A DNA stretch of 64,000 nucleotides from Desulfobacteraceae bacterium. Lineage in GTDB: Bacteria > Desulfobacterota > Desulfobacteria > Desulfobacterales > Desulfobacteraceae. Positions within the stretch are counted from its first letter, which is position 1, and each line of letters begins with the position of its first letter. The stretch lies in contig JADGEQ010000023.1 in the NCBI GenBank assembly GCA_016744295.1, positions 38,920-102,919 on the forward strand, written 5' to 3'. Positions 28,142-37,094 of the stretch are shown piece by piece. Position numbers and translations under genes: made by a program. The notes beneath the pieces are model-generated. The model was not told the DNA's origin and ran no database searches. It saw only the letters and a list, made by a program, of their open reading frames with translations.

Positions 28142-28355
28142 TTAGCTCAGAAAGTCCAAGTTCCGGAAGTTTTTCAGCCCGGAGTATCCTGTTTCAGTAT
28201 CCCACCCTCTTAATTCATAAAATTCATCCCGCATTTTTTCGACTAAAAATTGATCCACGTAAGGATGGGTGTCAATCATCCGTGATGATTTCAGAAGAAA
28301 AATCAGCCTTTAAGATTTTTCCACACCATCCATAACCTAAAAAATTATCAGCCAC
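28142..28355 (-). pseudogene. aldehyde:ferredoxin oxidoreductase remnant (both ends, middle deleted)
   Basis: The minus strand starts with AGGAGG, a 5-base spacer and GTG, then codes ADNFLGYGWCGKILKADFS and a few more residues before TGA. This matches the conserved N-terminus of tungsten aldehyde:ferredoxin oxidoreductases (GYxGKILRVDLS). The adjacent shifted frame then codes a stretch ending in EFYELRGWDTETGY and a stop, matching their conserved C-terminus (DEYYELRGWDxxTG). About 600 central residues are missing and the two ends are in different frames, so this is an internal-deletion scar of a roughly 1.8 kb gene. Translation initiation signals remain intact. The parts were matched from memory of the family. 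Confidence 0.7.
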
Positions 28356-28498
28356 ATTCGCCTCCTAACTTTTTATTGGTATATCCAATGTTGTTATTTC
28401 TAAAACTATCACTTCCTATAACCAAAGCCAAGCTCATTGTACCAGGCTTAATAATGGCTATTGTTGGTGGTTATATTTTGTCAAGGTGAGATTTTATC
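28356..28498. other. divergent promoter region between AOR remnant and MocR gene
   Basis: No gene seen. On the minus strand TTGACA (complement of TGTCAA at 28479-28484) may be the -35 of the lost oxidoreductase operon; it would now drive the remnant and the MtrA-like gene. Confidence 0.4.
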
Positions 28499-28541
28499 TT
28501 GACGCAAAAAAATTAATACAGTATTGATACTGTATTAATTT
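28499..28541 (+). promoter_or_regulatory. promoter plus long palindromic operator of the MocR gene
   Basis: TTGACG at 28499-28504 precedes, after 17 bases, TATTGA at 28522-28527. The latter sits in the centre of a palindrome at 28510-28541 whose 14-base arms pair perfectly around TTGA (core ACAGTA-TTGA-TACTGT). The site ends 13 bases before the start codon. Autoregulation by the GntR/MocR product is the simplest reading. Confidence 0.65.
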
Positions 28542-28554
28542 AAGGAGGGCCAGG

Positions 28555-30102
28555 ATGATAAAGATTGAAATCAATAAAAAAGATGATAAACCCTTATATG
28601 TTCAAATACGGGATCAGTTGGAACAAGCCATTGTTGCCAATGAACTCAAACCAGGTGACAAACTGCCATCGGTGGCTGTTTTAGCAAAAGAAATTGGCGT
28701 GACCCAGGCAACTATTCGGCGGGCATTGGAAGACTTGTCTAAGAAGGGGTATACCAAATGCCATGTGGGGAGGGGAACCTTTATTGAAGACACCAAAAGA
28801 ACGGCTGGAAATCCGGAACACCCATTTTTTTCCAAAGAACCCCAGGAAATTCATGGCTATGGCCTGGGGCCGAATCGCCCGGAATTGCGCTACGCCGCAA
28901 GAAGAATGCGGAGAGGCGTTTCTGAAGGGTTGTTGGAACTGATGAATCTGGCTCAACAACAGGGTCTGATTTCCTTTGCAAAGGGCATTCCAGATCCAAA
29001 ACTGCATGAACCCGACTTCTTAAAAGGCTTGGTAAACGATGCGTTTAAAGAAGATCCTTTAAAATATATGGCGTATTCAGATTGTCAGGGGTTGATGGAA
29101 CTTCGCTGTGAAATTGCCTCAAGGTATATTAAAAAAGGTATTTCGGTAAGTCCTGAGCAAATATTGATTACAAATGGATCGCAACAGGCAGCCGCACTAG
29201 TGGCAATGGAAACTGCGGAAAAAAAACAGCCTGTAATTTGTGAAGCCCCAAGTTTTCAGGGAATCACGGAAACTTTCCTTGCCCATGGTAATTGGGTGGA
29301 TACGGTTCGCAGGGATGAAAAAGGGCCAAATCCTGAATATTTGAACCATTTTACAGGCCATTCATATCTGTTATATGTCTGTCCTGAACTGCACAATCCT
29401 ATTGGTACGGATATGTCATCAAACCGACATGACTGCATTGTGAAGTGGGCACAAAATACTAAATCAACACTCCTTGTTGATGATATATTTCAGGACCTGC
29501 GGTTTGGCGACAGCCCTTGTAAAAGTTTTATTACGACCTTGGGAGAAGATCAGACTATATTGATTTCCTCTCTTTCAAAAACAGTCATGTCCGGGCTGAG
29601 AGTGGGGTGGATGATCAGTTCGCCTGAACGAATCAGAGCATTTACCCGATTAAAAAGATTGATGGATCAGACTTGTCCGCCTTTAATGCAGGGAATTGTC
29701 ACAAAACTTTTTCAGACTGGAAAATATGATGATCATCTGAATCGGATTCTCTCGATTTATCAGGACCGAAAAAATGTAATGATAGAGAGTCTAAAGCAGT
29801 TAATGCCAGAATCTGTTACATGGACAAGTCCGGAAGGTGGATTTTCTCTCTGGGTAACATTACCAGAGGGCTATTCCAGTATAGCCTTACTTTTAGCAGC
29901 TGTTGATAAAGGGATTAATTTTTTGCCGGGCCCCTTATTTGATATTGATCAGCGGTTCGTAAAATCCTTCAGGCTAACCTGGGCATGGGTCAACAAAGAT
30001 GAAATTGCAGAAGGGATTGAAATTCTGGCAGACACAGTTAAAGAGTTATTGCGGCACTCACCCGGTAATTTGGGGTTGAGCGGGTTGGGTAATTTTCAAT
30101 AG
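28555..30102 (+). CDS. MocR-type GntR regulator with aminotransferase domain
   Basis: A 515-residue fusion. Residues about 1-80 are a GntR winged helix (PLYVQIRDQLEQAI then LAKEIGVTQATIRRALEDL). From about 115 a fold-type I aminotransferase domain follows, with the PLP-binding lysine at about 342 in SSLSKTVMSG and a later arginine in the carboxylate site (FRLTWAW). MocR proteins sense PLP, amino acids or their metabolites. AAGGAGGG gives a strong start. It is divergent from the oxidoreductase scar and upstream of a deacylase for N-acyl-D-amino acids, a plausible target. Which ligand it senses is unknown. Confidence 0.88.
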   Translation: MIKIEINKKDDKPLYVQIRDQLEQAIVANELKPGDKLPSVAVLAKEIGVTQATIRRALEDLSKKGYTKCHVGRGTFIEDTKRTAGNPEHPFFSKEPQEIHGYGLGPNRPELRYAARRMRRGVSEGLLELMNLAQQQGLISFAKGIPDPKLHEPDFLKGLVNDAFKEDPLKYMAYSDCQGLMELRCEIASRYIKKGISVSPEQILITNGSQQAAALVAMETAEKKQPVICEAPSFQGITETFLAHGNWVDTVRRDEKGPNPEYLNHFTGHSYLLYVCPELHNPIGTDMSSNRHDCIVKWAQNTKSTLLVDDIFQDLRFGDSPCKSFITTLGEDQTILISSLSKTVMSGLRVGWMISSPERIRAFTRLKRLMDQTCPPLMQGIVTKLFQTGKYDDHLNRILSIYQDRKNVMIESLKQLMPESVTWTSPEGGFSLWVTLPEGYSSIALLLAAVDKGINFLPGPLFDIDQRFVKSFRLTWAWVNKDEIAEGIEILADTVKELLRHSPGNLGLSGLGNFQ

Positions 30103-30125
30103 ATCGATAAAGGGAGGCATGACCC

Positions 30126-30401
30126 ATGTTATCAAATCCATATTTTTTAGAGTTGATGGTAAAAGAATACCATCGCGCCTTTGAAGATGAAGCAAAGCGT
30201 GATCGGCTGGCGAAACTGGCCCGGGCCGGTCATTCGGCGAATCATATTTCAATCCTTGAAATATTTGCAGATTTGTTGATCAGAACCGGTGAGTCAATAA
30301 AACGAAGGTATGGTTGTGCACAATTGTCATTTATACCTGAAGCCCAGGACTGCTTGCAAAACAACGATCTTACTCAAAGATATCCATCCACAAATAGCTA
30401 G
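30126..30401 (+). CDS. small hypothetical protein
   Basis: A 91-residue frame 23 bases downstream of the MocR gene, with GGGAGG 8 bases before the ATG. The sequence is charged and amphipathic in its first 65 residues (YHRAFEDEAKRDRLAKLARA), with no membrane segment or known motif, and its C-terminal 25 residues look low in family character. It may be a true small protein of the MocR unit or a chance frame. Not recognised. Confidence 0.4.
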   Translation: MLSNPYFLELMVKEYHRAFEDEAKRDRLAKLARAGHSANHISILEIFADLLIRTGESIKRRYGCAQLSFIPEAQDCLQNNDLTQRYPSTNS

Positions 30402-30503
30402 TATCCTTTCTTCCCTCCATTTTTTTGACAGACCTGGGAAGACCTGATAGGTGTTTGTTTGAAAATTTGCTGTTCAGACTTCATTCAAAAAAAGGGAAGG
30501 CAA

Positions 30504-32171
30504 ATGAAAACCGGGAAAACGTTGTTGAAAAACGGCTGCATCGTGGATGGCACAGGGAACACCAGATTTACCGGCGATGTTTTGCTCGGGGGGAATAAAA
30601 TTCTTGAGGTGGCTGCCCATCCGCCGAACACAGATTATGGAGATATTGCCCATGGGGCTATGGATTACGATGCCATTGGCGACAAGGTGATTGACTGTGA
30701 GGTGATCGATTGCACGGATAAAGTCATTGCCCCGGGGTTTATTGATATTCATTCACACATGGACTGGTTTCTTGTCTCAAACGATAGGCCGGAATTTACC
30801 GATCCCTTTGTTCACCAGGGGATTACATCCTTTGTTGCCGGAAATTGCGGATATGGCGCAGCAGGGTTTAAAAAAGACACCCCCTTCAGGCATCTTTTGG
30901 AAGACAACTTGTTTAAGGCCGGCCATACCGGCCTGAAGTGGGACTCACATGCCGAGTATTTCGATTTTTTAAAAGGTGGGATGAGTCATAACCTGCTGGC
31001 ATTAACCGGGCATGGAACCACGAGAACCTCTGTCAGGGGATATGACGCATCCCCCATGAGACCGGGGGAGACGGGGGCGGTTTTAACTTTGCTGGAAGAA
31101 TCCATGGACCAGGGGGCCATGGGCATTTCCTTTGGTTTTGGGTATGCGCCGGATCTTTTTTGCACCCATGGAGAACTGAAAAGAGTGGCTGAACTGGTAA
31201 AGAGAAAGGAGAAAATTCTGACCGTTCACATGCGGGCGGCTTCTGCTGTTTCAGGAGCATATCCCCTTAGGCCCTTTGGGACACCCCACAATCTTATTGC
31301 CCTGAAAGAGGTTCTTGATCTGGCCCTTGAAACAGGTGTCAAACTTCAGATTTCCCATTTGATTTTTGTGGGGTCCAGAAGCTGGAAAACCATTGGCAAG
31401 GCAATGGATATGATTGACAGGGCCATAAAACAAGGGGCTGATGTGGGATTTGATATGTTTGCCTATGGCTGCGGGGCCTCTGTTATTACGGGGATTTTGC
31501 CCGATTGGTTCATGGCAGACCTTCCCCGGGCCTATCATGATAAAAAACTGTTGAGAAAGCTGAATCTTATGATGAAGATATCCTTCAAACTGCTTGGGTT
31601 TGATACAAGGGATATCCATATTGCTTCGGCAAACCATCCTGATCTGGAACAATACAATGGGTTGTCTCTTTTTGAGATTGCTAAAAAAAGGAAGGTTTCT
31701 CAATTTCGTAATTACATTGATTTTGCACAAATGAGCAATTCAACAGCCCGGGTTTTGATGCACAAATACAGTACGGATCAAATAACCTGTGAGTTGATGA
31801 AGCATCCCGCGGCCCATTTTATGACAGACGCCTGGGTTGAACCCCAGGGGAATCAGAACCCTGCGGCATTTGGCTGTTTTCCCCGCCTGTTGCAGATGGC
31901 CCGGGAAAAGAAGGTCCTATCCCTTGAACAGGTTGTTCATAAAATGACAGGGGCCAGTGCCCAAAGGGTTGGTATCAAGGACCGGGGCAGATTGAAACCA
32001 AATATGGCCGCTGATATTACCATCTTTGACTGGAACAGGGTGGCGGATAATAATACCCGGGAATTGACCAACCAAAAGCCCGTGGGTATTGAGGCGGTTT
32101 TTATCAACGGAAAACAGGTGCTTAAAAACGGAAGAGCCGATACCTCGTCAAACCCCGGGGCGGTGTTATAG
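30504..32171 (+). CDS. N-acyl-D-amino-acid deacylase (D-aminoacylase), amidohydrolase family
   Basis: A 555-residue metal-dependent hydrolase removing acyl groups from N-acyl-D-amino acids or similar amides. The metal motif HSHMD places His83 and His85, followed by the GNCGYGAAG block corresponding to the conserved GNCG cysteine ligand loop of D-aminoacylases. GRLKPNMAADITIFD near the end is the typical amidohydrolase closing strand. The start at 30504 is chosen for GGGAAGG; 15 upstream codons in frame are not family-like. It converges with the MBL/TRAP operon. A shrunken second copy lies at 36880-37060. Transporter and hydrolase may serve the same substrate. Confidence 0.82.
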   Translation: MKTGKTLLKNGCIVDGTGNTRFTGDVLLGGNKILEVAAHPPNTDYGDIAHGAMDYDAIGDKVIDCEVIDCTDKVIAPGFIDIHSHMDWFLVSNDRPEFTDPFVHQGITSFVAGNCGYGAAGFKKDTPFRHLLEDNLFKAGHTGLKWDSHAEYFDFLKGGMSHNLLALTGHGTTRTSVRGYDASPMRPGETGAVLTLLEESMDQGAMGISFGFGYAPDLFCTHGELKRVAELVKRKEKILTVHMRAASAVSGAYPLRPFGTPHNLIALKEVLDLALETGVKLQISHLIFVGSRSWKTIGKAMDMIDRAIKQGADVGFDMFAYGCGASVITGILPDWFMADLPRAYHDKKLLRKLNLMMKISFKLLGFDTRDIHIASANHPDLEQYNGLSLFEIAKKRKVSQFRNYIDFAQMSNSTARVLMHKYSTDQITCELMKHPAAHFMTDAWVEPQGNQNPAAFGCFPRLLQMAREKKVLSLEQVVHKMTGASAQRVGIKDRGRLKPNMAADITIFDWNRVADNNTRELTNQKPVGIEAVFINGKQVLKNGRADTSSNPGAVL

Positions 32172-32198
32172 GACCGCAAATTTTTTAGCCCATGGCAT

Positions 32199-32243
32199 TT
32201 AAATTCTGTCGGATTGATTGTACGCCTTGGCGCAAATTGCATA
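32199..32243 (-). pseudogene. remnant of a DsrP-like gene 3' end
   Basis: Read on the minus strand, this codes YAICAKAYNQSDRI and a stop, which matches the last residues of the intact DsrP-like gene at 37095 (YKITICVKEYNQSGTI). The DNA matches 37095-37140 at most positions. Nothing else of that gene is visible here. It shows that this locus once carried a convergent copy. Confidence 0.6.
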
Positions 32244-32332
32244 CCAGGCCCCCAATTTTTTTGACCGACAACCTTTTGCCAAATGATACCGGCCACAAAA
32301 TTTTGCGGCCGGATCATGAAAAAGGCATTGGC

Positions 32333-33148
32333 TTATAGGGTGAGGCAGGTGCCTACCCCTGCCCAGGAAACATCCGGAGCCTTTGATGCCAAAGCTGCCG
32401 CAGCCCTGAAGCCGGTACAATGGCTGGGCCTCCACCTGGCAACATTGAATCGTGAAACCAGTGCCTCCACCACACGGCTGATAAAATCGTTTGAAATGTC
32501 ACCGATGTGCATACCCCCGGCCACAGTATGAAATTGCCGGGTCCCAAAATGGTGGGATACCTCTTCTAAAATATTGACAACACCGGCATGGGCGCAGCCT
32601 AGGAGCACACTCAATCCTTTTTCCCCTTTGACAACCAAAGAGATATCATCACTGAATGGGTCCAATTTCCAGTTTTCACCATTGCCCGGAACTACCAGGT
32701 GCTTTGGCCTGTTTAAATACAAAGGGTCTCTTTTATCCATGGGTACTTCCACGGCCCAGACATTTTCTGTGATTTGGGTAAGGCCTTTGACCGGGTGGAG
32801 ATCCACGGTATCAGTGTTCAGGTGACTGCCGATAAAATGCCCCTTCCCCTGGACCAGGCGCATGTGCAGGGCTGAAAATTCCGGGTGGGCCCAGACGGGT
32901 ATATCCCCCCTGGCAGTTAGAAATTTTGCCACTCCTCCCACATGATCAAAATGGCCATGGCTGAGAATCAGGTGATCGGTTTTTTTAAGATCCACTCCCA
33001 GGAGGCGGGCGTTGGAAAAAAGTGATTCTCCCTGGCCTGTGTCCATGAGAATATTTGAATCCGGGTCAGCCAGATGCATGCTAAGTCCGTATTCACCCAT
33101 GAGGTCCGGAGACATGCAAAAATTATCTACTAGTATAGTTACCTTCAT
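32333..33148 (-). CDS. MBL-fold metallo-hydrolase, MJ0301/dihydropterin-synthase-like group
   Basis: A 271-residue metallo-beta-lactamase-fold hydrolase. The zinc motif HGHFDHVGG is present near residue 70; GCAHAGVVNI and AGGMHIGD supply later ligands, an order typical of the group that includes archaeal ribofuranosylaminobenzene-phosphate-synthase-like and other uncharacterised MBL proteins. The start at 33148 has AAGGAAATT before ATG. It lies 55 bases downstream of the TRAP large permease on the same strand, so it is the last gene of the GntR-TRAP operon. It could process the transported compound. Substrate unknown. Confidence 0.8.
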   Translation of the reverse strand: MKVTILVDNFCMSPDLMGEYGLSMHLADPDSNILMDTGQGESLFSNARLLGVDLKKTDHLILSHGHFDHVGGVAKFLTARGDIPVWAHPEFSALHMRLVQGKGHFIGSHLNTDTVDLHPVKGLTQITENVWAVEVPMDKRDPLYLNRPKHLVVPGNGENWKLDPFSDDISLVVKGEKGLSVLLGCAHAGVVNILEEVSHHFGTRQFHTVAGGMHIGDISNDFISRVVEALVSRFNVARWRPSHCTGFRAAAALASKAPDVSWAGVGTCLTL

Positions 33149-33203
33149 AATTTCCTTGTGATAATGCTTAAAAAACATATTTAAAAGCAGGTTTATATTT
33201 TTA

Positions 33204-34487
33204 TTAATGAATTCCCATGAGATCAGGCAGCCACAATGAAAGGCCTGGGATAAATGTTACCAGGGCCAGTGCAATAAGGCTTGCAATAATAAAGGGGATT
33301 ACCTTTATGGAAATTTCTTTCAACGGAATTTCTGCAATGTTGCAGGCCACAAAAATATTAAGGCCGATGGGCGGGGTGGCCATGCCTATTGCCAGGTTCA
33401 TGGTCATGAACACGCCAAATGCAACCGGATCCACTCCGATTTCCCGGATTACGGGAAGCATGATGGGAACAAAAATGAAAAAGGCTGAGGCTGCATCCAC
33501 GAAACATCCGGCAAAAAGAAAGATTGCATTCATCATGATCAGCAATAAAATTTTGTTCTCGGTCAGGGAAAGCACGGTTTGAGCAATGGCGCTTGCGATG
33601 TGACCGGTTGTCAAAAGCCAGGCAAACACACTTGCAAATGCGATGATAAACATCACCACGGCCGAACCCACGGTTGCGTCCACCAGAAGTTTCCATAAAT
33701 CCTTGAGTTTGATCTCCCGATAGATGAACATCCCTACCATAAGCCCGTATACCACGGCAACCCCTGCGGCTTCGGTGGGGGTGACAAATCCGCCGTATAT
33801 CCCGCCCAGAATAATTACCGGGGTCAATAGTCCCCAGAAGGCATCTTTAAGCGCAAGCCATCGTTCTTTCCAGGTGCTGGGTTCAACCTTAACCAGATCT
33901 GCTTTCTGTTTTTTGATCAAAACAAGGCTTACCCCGATCAGGGCAAGGCCCAGAATGATGCCTGGCACCACACCGGCTATGAACAGACGTCCGATTGAAA
34001 CTTCAGCCAATACCCCAAAAACGACAAAGGCGATACTCGGCGGGATAACAATTCCCACATTGCCGGAGGAGGCCATGAGGGCCGCGGCAAACCCCTTGTC
34101 ATAGCCTGCGTTTACCATGGCAGGAATGAGGATGGTACCGATGGCAGCCACAGTGGCAGGACCTGATCCGGATATGGCGGCAAAAAAGCAGGTAACCACA
34201 ACCGTTACAATTGCAAGCCCGCCTGTTACATGGCCGACCATGACATTGGCCAGCCTGACAAGTCGTTTGGATATTCCTGCATACTCCATGATGACTCCGG
34301 CCAGGATAAAAAACGGAATGGCCAGCAGGGTAAACTTGCCCAGGGAGGCATACATTACCGGCGGGAACATGGACAGGGGAAAATCAAAAATCACCAGAGA
34401 TACAACAGCCGCAAGTCCCAGTGAGATCGAAATGGGAACACCAAGCAGCAGAAAAACAAAGAACATCCCAAACAGAATCCAACCCAT
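33204..34487 (-). CDS. dctM: TRAP transporter large permease (DctM)
   Basis: A 427-residue integral membrane protein with about 12 helices, the sodium-coupled translocation subunit of a TRAP importer. MGWILFGMFFVFLLLGVPISI is the standard DctM start and SGSGPATVAAIG the conserved mid-protein motif. The start at 34487 shares one base with the DctQ stop and has GGAGG upstream. Together with DctP and DctQ it forms a complete importer. The substrate is probably an organic acid or acylated amino acid, judging from the nearby deacylase; this is inference. Confidence 0.9.
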   Translation of the reverse strand: MGWILFGMFFVFLLLGVPISISLGLAAVVSLVIFDFPLSMFPPVMYASLGKFTLLAIPFFILAGVIMEYAGISKRLVRLANVMVGHVTGGLAIVTVVVTCFFAAISGSGPATVAAIGTILIPAMVNAGYDKGFAAALMASSGNVGIVIPPSIAFVVFGVLAEVSIGRLFIAGVVPGIILGLALIGVSLVLIKKQKADLVKVEPSTWKERWLALKDAFWGLLTPVIILGGIYGGFVTPTEAAGVAVVYGLMVGMFIYREIKLKDLWKLLVDATVGSAVVMFIIAFASVFAWLLTTGHIASAIAQTVLSLTENKILLLIMMNAIFLFAGCFVDAASAFFIFVPIMLPVIREIGVDPVAFGVFMTMNLAIGMATPPIGLNIFVACNIAEIPLKEISIKVIPFIIASLIALALVTFIPGLSLWLPDLMGIH

Positions 34488-34996
34488 TAGTTTGCCTCCC
34501 TGGAAATGATTGCCTGACTGGCAATCAAATGGTTCATCTCTTTCACCTGGTTTTTGCAGCTTTGCACCACCCTGATGATGATGAGAAGAGCGCCCAGCGG
34601 AATGGATATCCCTGCCACCCACTCGGGGAGGCCAAGTGCCGGGGTGCGCTGGTCAAACAGAGCCTGATTCTTTATCATCTCAATTCCAAACCAGGCCAGA
34701 AGCACCATCATGGTGGTGGTCATGGTGCCGGTAAGGTAGATCACAAATTTTTTGGCTTTTGGGGAAAAAAGGTCCGTCAGAATGGTAAAGCCCAGGTGTG
34801 CGCCGCGCTTATAGGCCACCGAGGCCCCCAGGAAACTATTGTACACAAACAGGATCACCATGAGTTCCTCTGAAAAAGCCCAGGAGGCATGGATGAAATA
34901 ACGTGAGATCACATTTCCAAAATTAATGGCAACCATCACCACGAGACTTACAACAATCAACAATTCTTCTAAATAATCGAACAGCTTCACCTTCAT
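34487..34996 (-). CDS. dctQ: TRAP transporter small permease (DctQ)
   Basis: A 169-residue four-helix protein. The conserved pattern NVISRYFIHASWAFSEEL marks the DctQ family. It joins the binding protein to DctM. It lies 75 bases after dctP on the same strand and overlaps dctM by one base. Confidence 0.88.
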   Translation of the reverse strand: MKVKLFDYLEELLIVVSLVVMVAINFGNVISRYFIHASWAFSEELMVILFVYNSFLGASVAYKRGAHLGFTILTDLFSPKAKKFVIYLTGTMTTTMMVLLAWFGIEMIKNQALFDQRTPALGLPEWVAGISIPLGALLIIIRVVQSCKNQVKEMNHLIASQAIISREAN

Positions 34997-35071
34997 ATCC
35001 CCCAGTTAAGCCCTAGGGCCACAAAATAGACGGGGCTGAATGCCCCGCCTATGTATTTTTAAGAAAACAGC

Positions 35072-36070
35072 CTATTTCTGATAACCAAAGGTTTTGAGCA
35101 ATTCCATGCCGATGATGGATTCATACTGGTCATACACAGGCTTTGCCGCCTTGCGAAACGCTTTGATCTGTTCGGGTGTCAGAGAGGAAACCGCCATTTT
35201 TCTATCCTTGAACTCCTGGATAAGCTGGGCATTCTTTTTTCGGGCCAGCTCTTTTTGAAATGCCATGGCTTCCTTTGCAGAGGTGAGAAATATTGTCTTT
35301 TCATCTGCATCCAGCTTTGCCCATAGTCTTTTGCTGGCACTCATGATGATGGGATCATAGGAAGCATTCCAAAGGGTCATGAATTTCTGGACCTCCTGAA
35401 GTCTGGCCGAAGCAATTACATCTGGCGGGTTTTCCTGGCCATCCACTGTGCCCTGCTGGAGGGCGGCAAAAAGTTCTCCAAAATTAATGGATGTTGGATC
35501 TGCGCCCAGGGTTTTGAACAGAGAGATAAACATTTTAATGGTCGGAACCCTGATCTTCAATCCCTTCAGGTCGTCGGGGCTGGTTATTGGGTGCTGGTTG
35601 TTGGTCACCTGCCTGAATCCTGATTCCCCAAAGGCAAGGGGCTCTATACCGTTTTCTCTGACCATGTCAAAGAGTATCTTTCCTCCAGGTCCTGAAAGGG
35701 CCTTATCCGCCTCTTCATAGGAGGGAATGAGCCAGGGCATGAGCGGTACTGTGAAACGGGGGTCAACGATTGTGTAAATAATGGTTGAGCGCATATCAAT
35801 ATCAGAGGCACCCATGCGCAGCATTTCAAGACCCTTGATTATGTTGCCTGCAGCAAGTTGATCACTGGTATACAGATCAACCACATATTTGCCTTTTGTT
35901 CTTTCCTTGATCAGTTGAGCAAATTTTTGTGCCCCTGGATACCAGGTGGAATTTTCTGATACTGCAATACCATACTTCAGGTGTTTCGCTTTGGCAGTTG
36001 CGGAAAAAGGAAAGATAAAAAAGAAACACATGACCAGCAAACAAATTTGTTTAAAATAACTTTTTTTCAT
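35072..36070 (-). CDS. dctP: TRAP transporter substrate-binding protein (DctP)
   Basis: A 332-residue periplasmic protein with a cleavable signal peptide (about 26 residues, ending ATAKA). The DctP family arginine region is seen in GLKIRVPTIKMFISL and the following DPTSINFGELFAALQQGTVDGQENP (core FAALQQGTVDGQENP). It binds the ligand for DctQM. It lies 21 bases after the GntR gene, so regulator and transporter are co-transcribed. DctP proteins of this type take dicarboxylates, sugar acids or N-acyl compounds; the ligand here is not determined. Confidence 0.9.
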   Translation of the reverse strand: MKKSYFKQICLLVMCFFFIFPFSATAKAKHLKYGIAVSENSTWYPGAQKFAQLIKERTKGKYVVDLYTSDQLAAGNIIKGLEMLRMGASDIDMRSTIIYTIVDPRFTVPLMPWLIPSYEEADKALSGPGGKILFDMVRENGIEPLAFGESGFRQVTNNQHPITSPDDLKGLKIRVPTIKMFISLFKTLGADPTSINFGELFAALQQGTVDGQENPPDVIASARLQEVQKFMTLWNASYDPIIMSASKRLWAKLDADEKTIFLTSAKEAMAFQKELARKKNAQLIQEFKDRKMAVSSLTPEQIKAFRKAAKPVYDQYESIIGMELLKTFGYQK

Positions 36071-36091
36071 AACAAAATCTCCATTTCAATT

Positions 36092-36751
36092 TTAGAGTTC
36101 AACTCGATTAAGTCCAGACTGTTCTACTGAAATCGTTGTCGATGACAACCCTTTGGTAAAATGATTTTCAAGGGCCTGGTTGAATTTTTCAAGGTTCCTG
36201 TCTTCCAGTGCATCCACAAGCCGTATATGTTCATCCAACACAGCCTGCATACGCCCTGGCATGCGCAGGGCCTGGACACCACCGAAAAAGATCCGGTCAA
36301 CCACCCTGTGCACAACATCGAAAATGATCGGATTATAATAAACCTTATGAAAATACAGGTGCTGCTCATTGTCATATTTCATGAGTTCAAAGGGATCATT
36401 GTTTTCCATTGCCTGTTTCTGCTTGTCCAGTATTTCCCTGAAGTGGCTGATATCTTTGTCGGTCAGCAGGTGTATGGTTTTTTTAGCAAGGTATTCTTCG
36501 ATGGCCACACGAAGCTCATACATCTGAGTCACTTCAGAAATGGTTAATTCCTGAACCACAATTCCCTGGTTGGGGATAATCCTTACAAAGCCCTCGGCCT
36601 GAAGTTTTTGCAACGCATCCCTGACCGGGGTCTTGCTCATGGAAAAATCCTTTGACAGGCCATTCACGGAGATTGGGTTTTGATTTGAAATTTCTCCGAT
36701 GATAATCTTTCGCTTGATCAGTTCATAGGCCTGTTCAGTTTTATTATGCAT
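36092..36751 (-). CDS. GntR-family regulator, FadR subgroup
   Basis: A 219-residue regulator: winged helix at about 5-70 (NGLSKDFSMSKTPVRDALQKLQAEGFV) and an all-helical FCD ligand-binding domain at about 80-210 with metal-ligand-like His and Asp residues. It is the first gene of the TRAP-MBL operon and has a perfect 24-base palindrome 50 bases before its start, so it probably controls its own operon in response to the transported compound or a breakdown product. Confidence 0.88.
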   Translation of the reverse strand: MHNKTEQAYELIKRKIIIGEISNQNPISVNGLSKDFSMSKTPVRDALQKLQAEGFVRIIPNQGIVVQELTISEVTQMYELRVAIEEYLAKKTIHLLTDKDISHFREILDKQKQAMENNDPFELMKYDNEQHLYFHKVYYNPIIFDVVHRVVDRIFFGGVQALRMPGRMQAVLDEHIRLVDALEDRNLEKFNQALENHFTKGLSSTTISVEQSGLNRVEL

Positions 36752-36800
36752 TTTGTGTCCCTGTTGTAAAAATGATATTTAATATTTTAAATATACCTTT

Positions 36801-36824
36801 GTGCAACCGATATATCGGTTGCAC
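36801..36824. promoter_or_regulatory. perfect 24-base palindrome, probable GntR operator
   Basis: GTGCAACCGATA is followed at once by its exact complement. It lies 50 bases upstream of the minus-strand GntR start, in the region expected for the operon promoter. FadR-type regulators commonly bind palindromes of this kind, though usually shorter. Confidence 0.65.
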
Positions 36825-36879
36825 TTCACCAATTAGATCAGTTTGAAATGCTTGTCAAGAAAAATAATTAGAAATGTTG

Positions 36880-37060
36880 GGGGAACATATGCGAACCTCT
36901 GTCAGGGGATATGATGCATCCCCCATGACAGAGGGGGAAACGGGGGATATGGGGGGGAGGATGGGGCGTTTTTTATCAACGGAAAACAGGTGTTTGAAAA
37001 CGGAAGAGCCGATACCGCGTCAAACCTTGGGAAGGTGTTATGGGACCGCAAATTTATGTC
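36880..37060 (+). pseudogene. decayed second copy of the D-aminoacylase gene
   Basis: 36891-36930 repeats 31023-31058 of the intact deacylase gene with few changes (codes RTSVRGYDASPM), and 36966-37060 repeats 32094-32188 (codes FINGKQVFENGRADTASN) at close to 90 percent identity. The roughly 1 kb between these segments in the intact gene is gone, the two parts are in different frames and the stop codon has mutated from TAG to TGG. The similarity continues past the gene end into the tail of the DsrP-like gene. A 75-codon frame across the scar is not considered real. Confidence 0.8.
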
Positions 37061-37094
37061 CAACTGCTTTTATTTCATCTGCGGTCCCTAGCAA

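Noticed and set aside
32199..32435. Minus-strand frame of 78 codons
   Set aside because: Only its last 14 codons resemble a real protein (DsrP tail); the rest overlaps the end of the MBL gene in another frame.
36752..37094. Insertion-sequence scar as cause of the duplication
   Set aside because: No transposase fragment, terminal inverted repeats or target-site duplication was seen.
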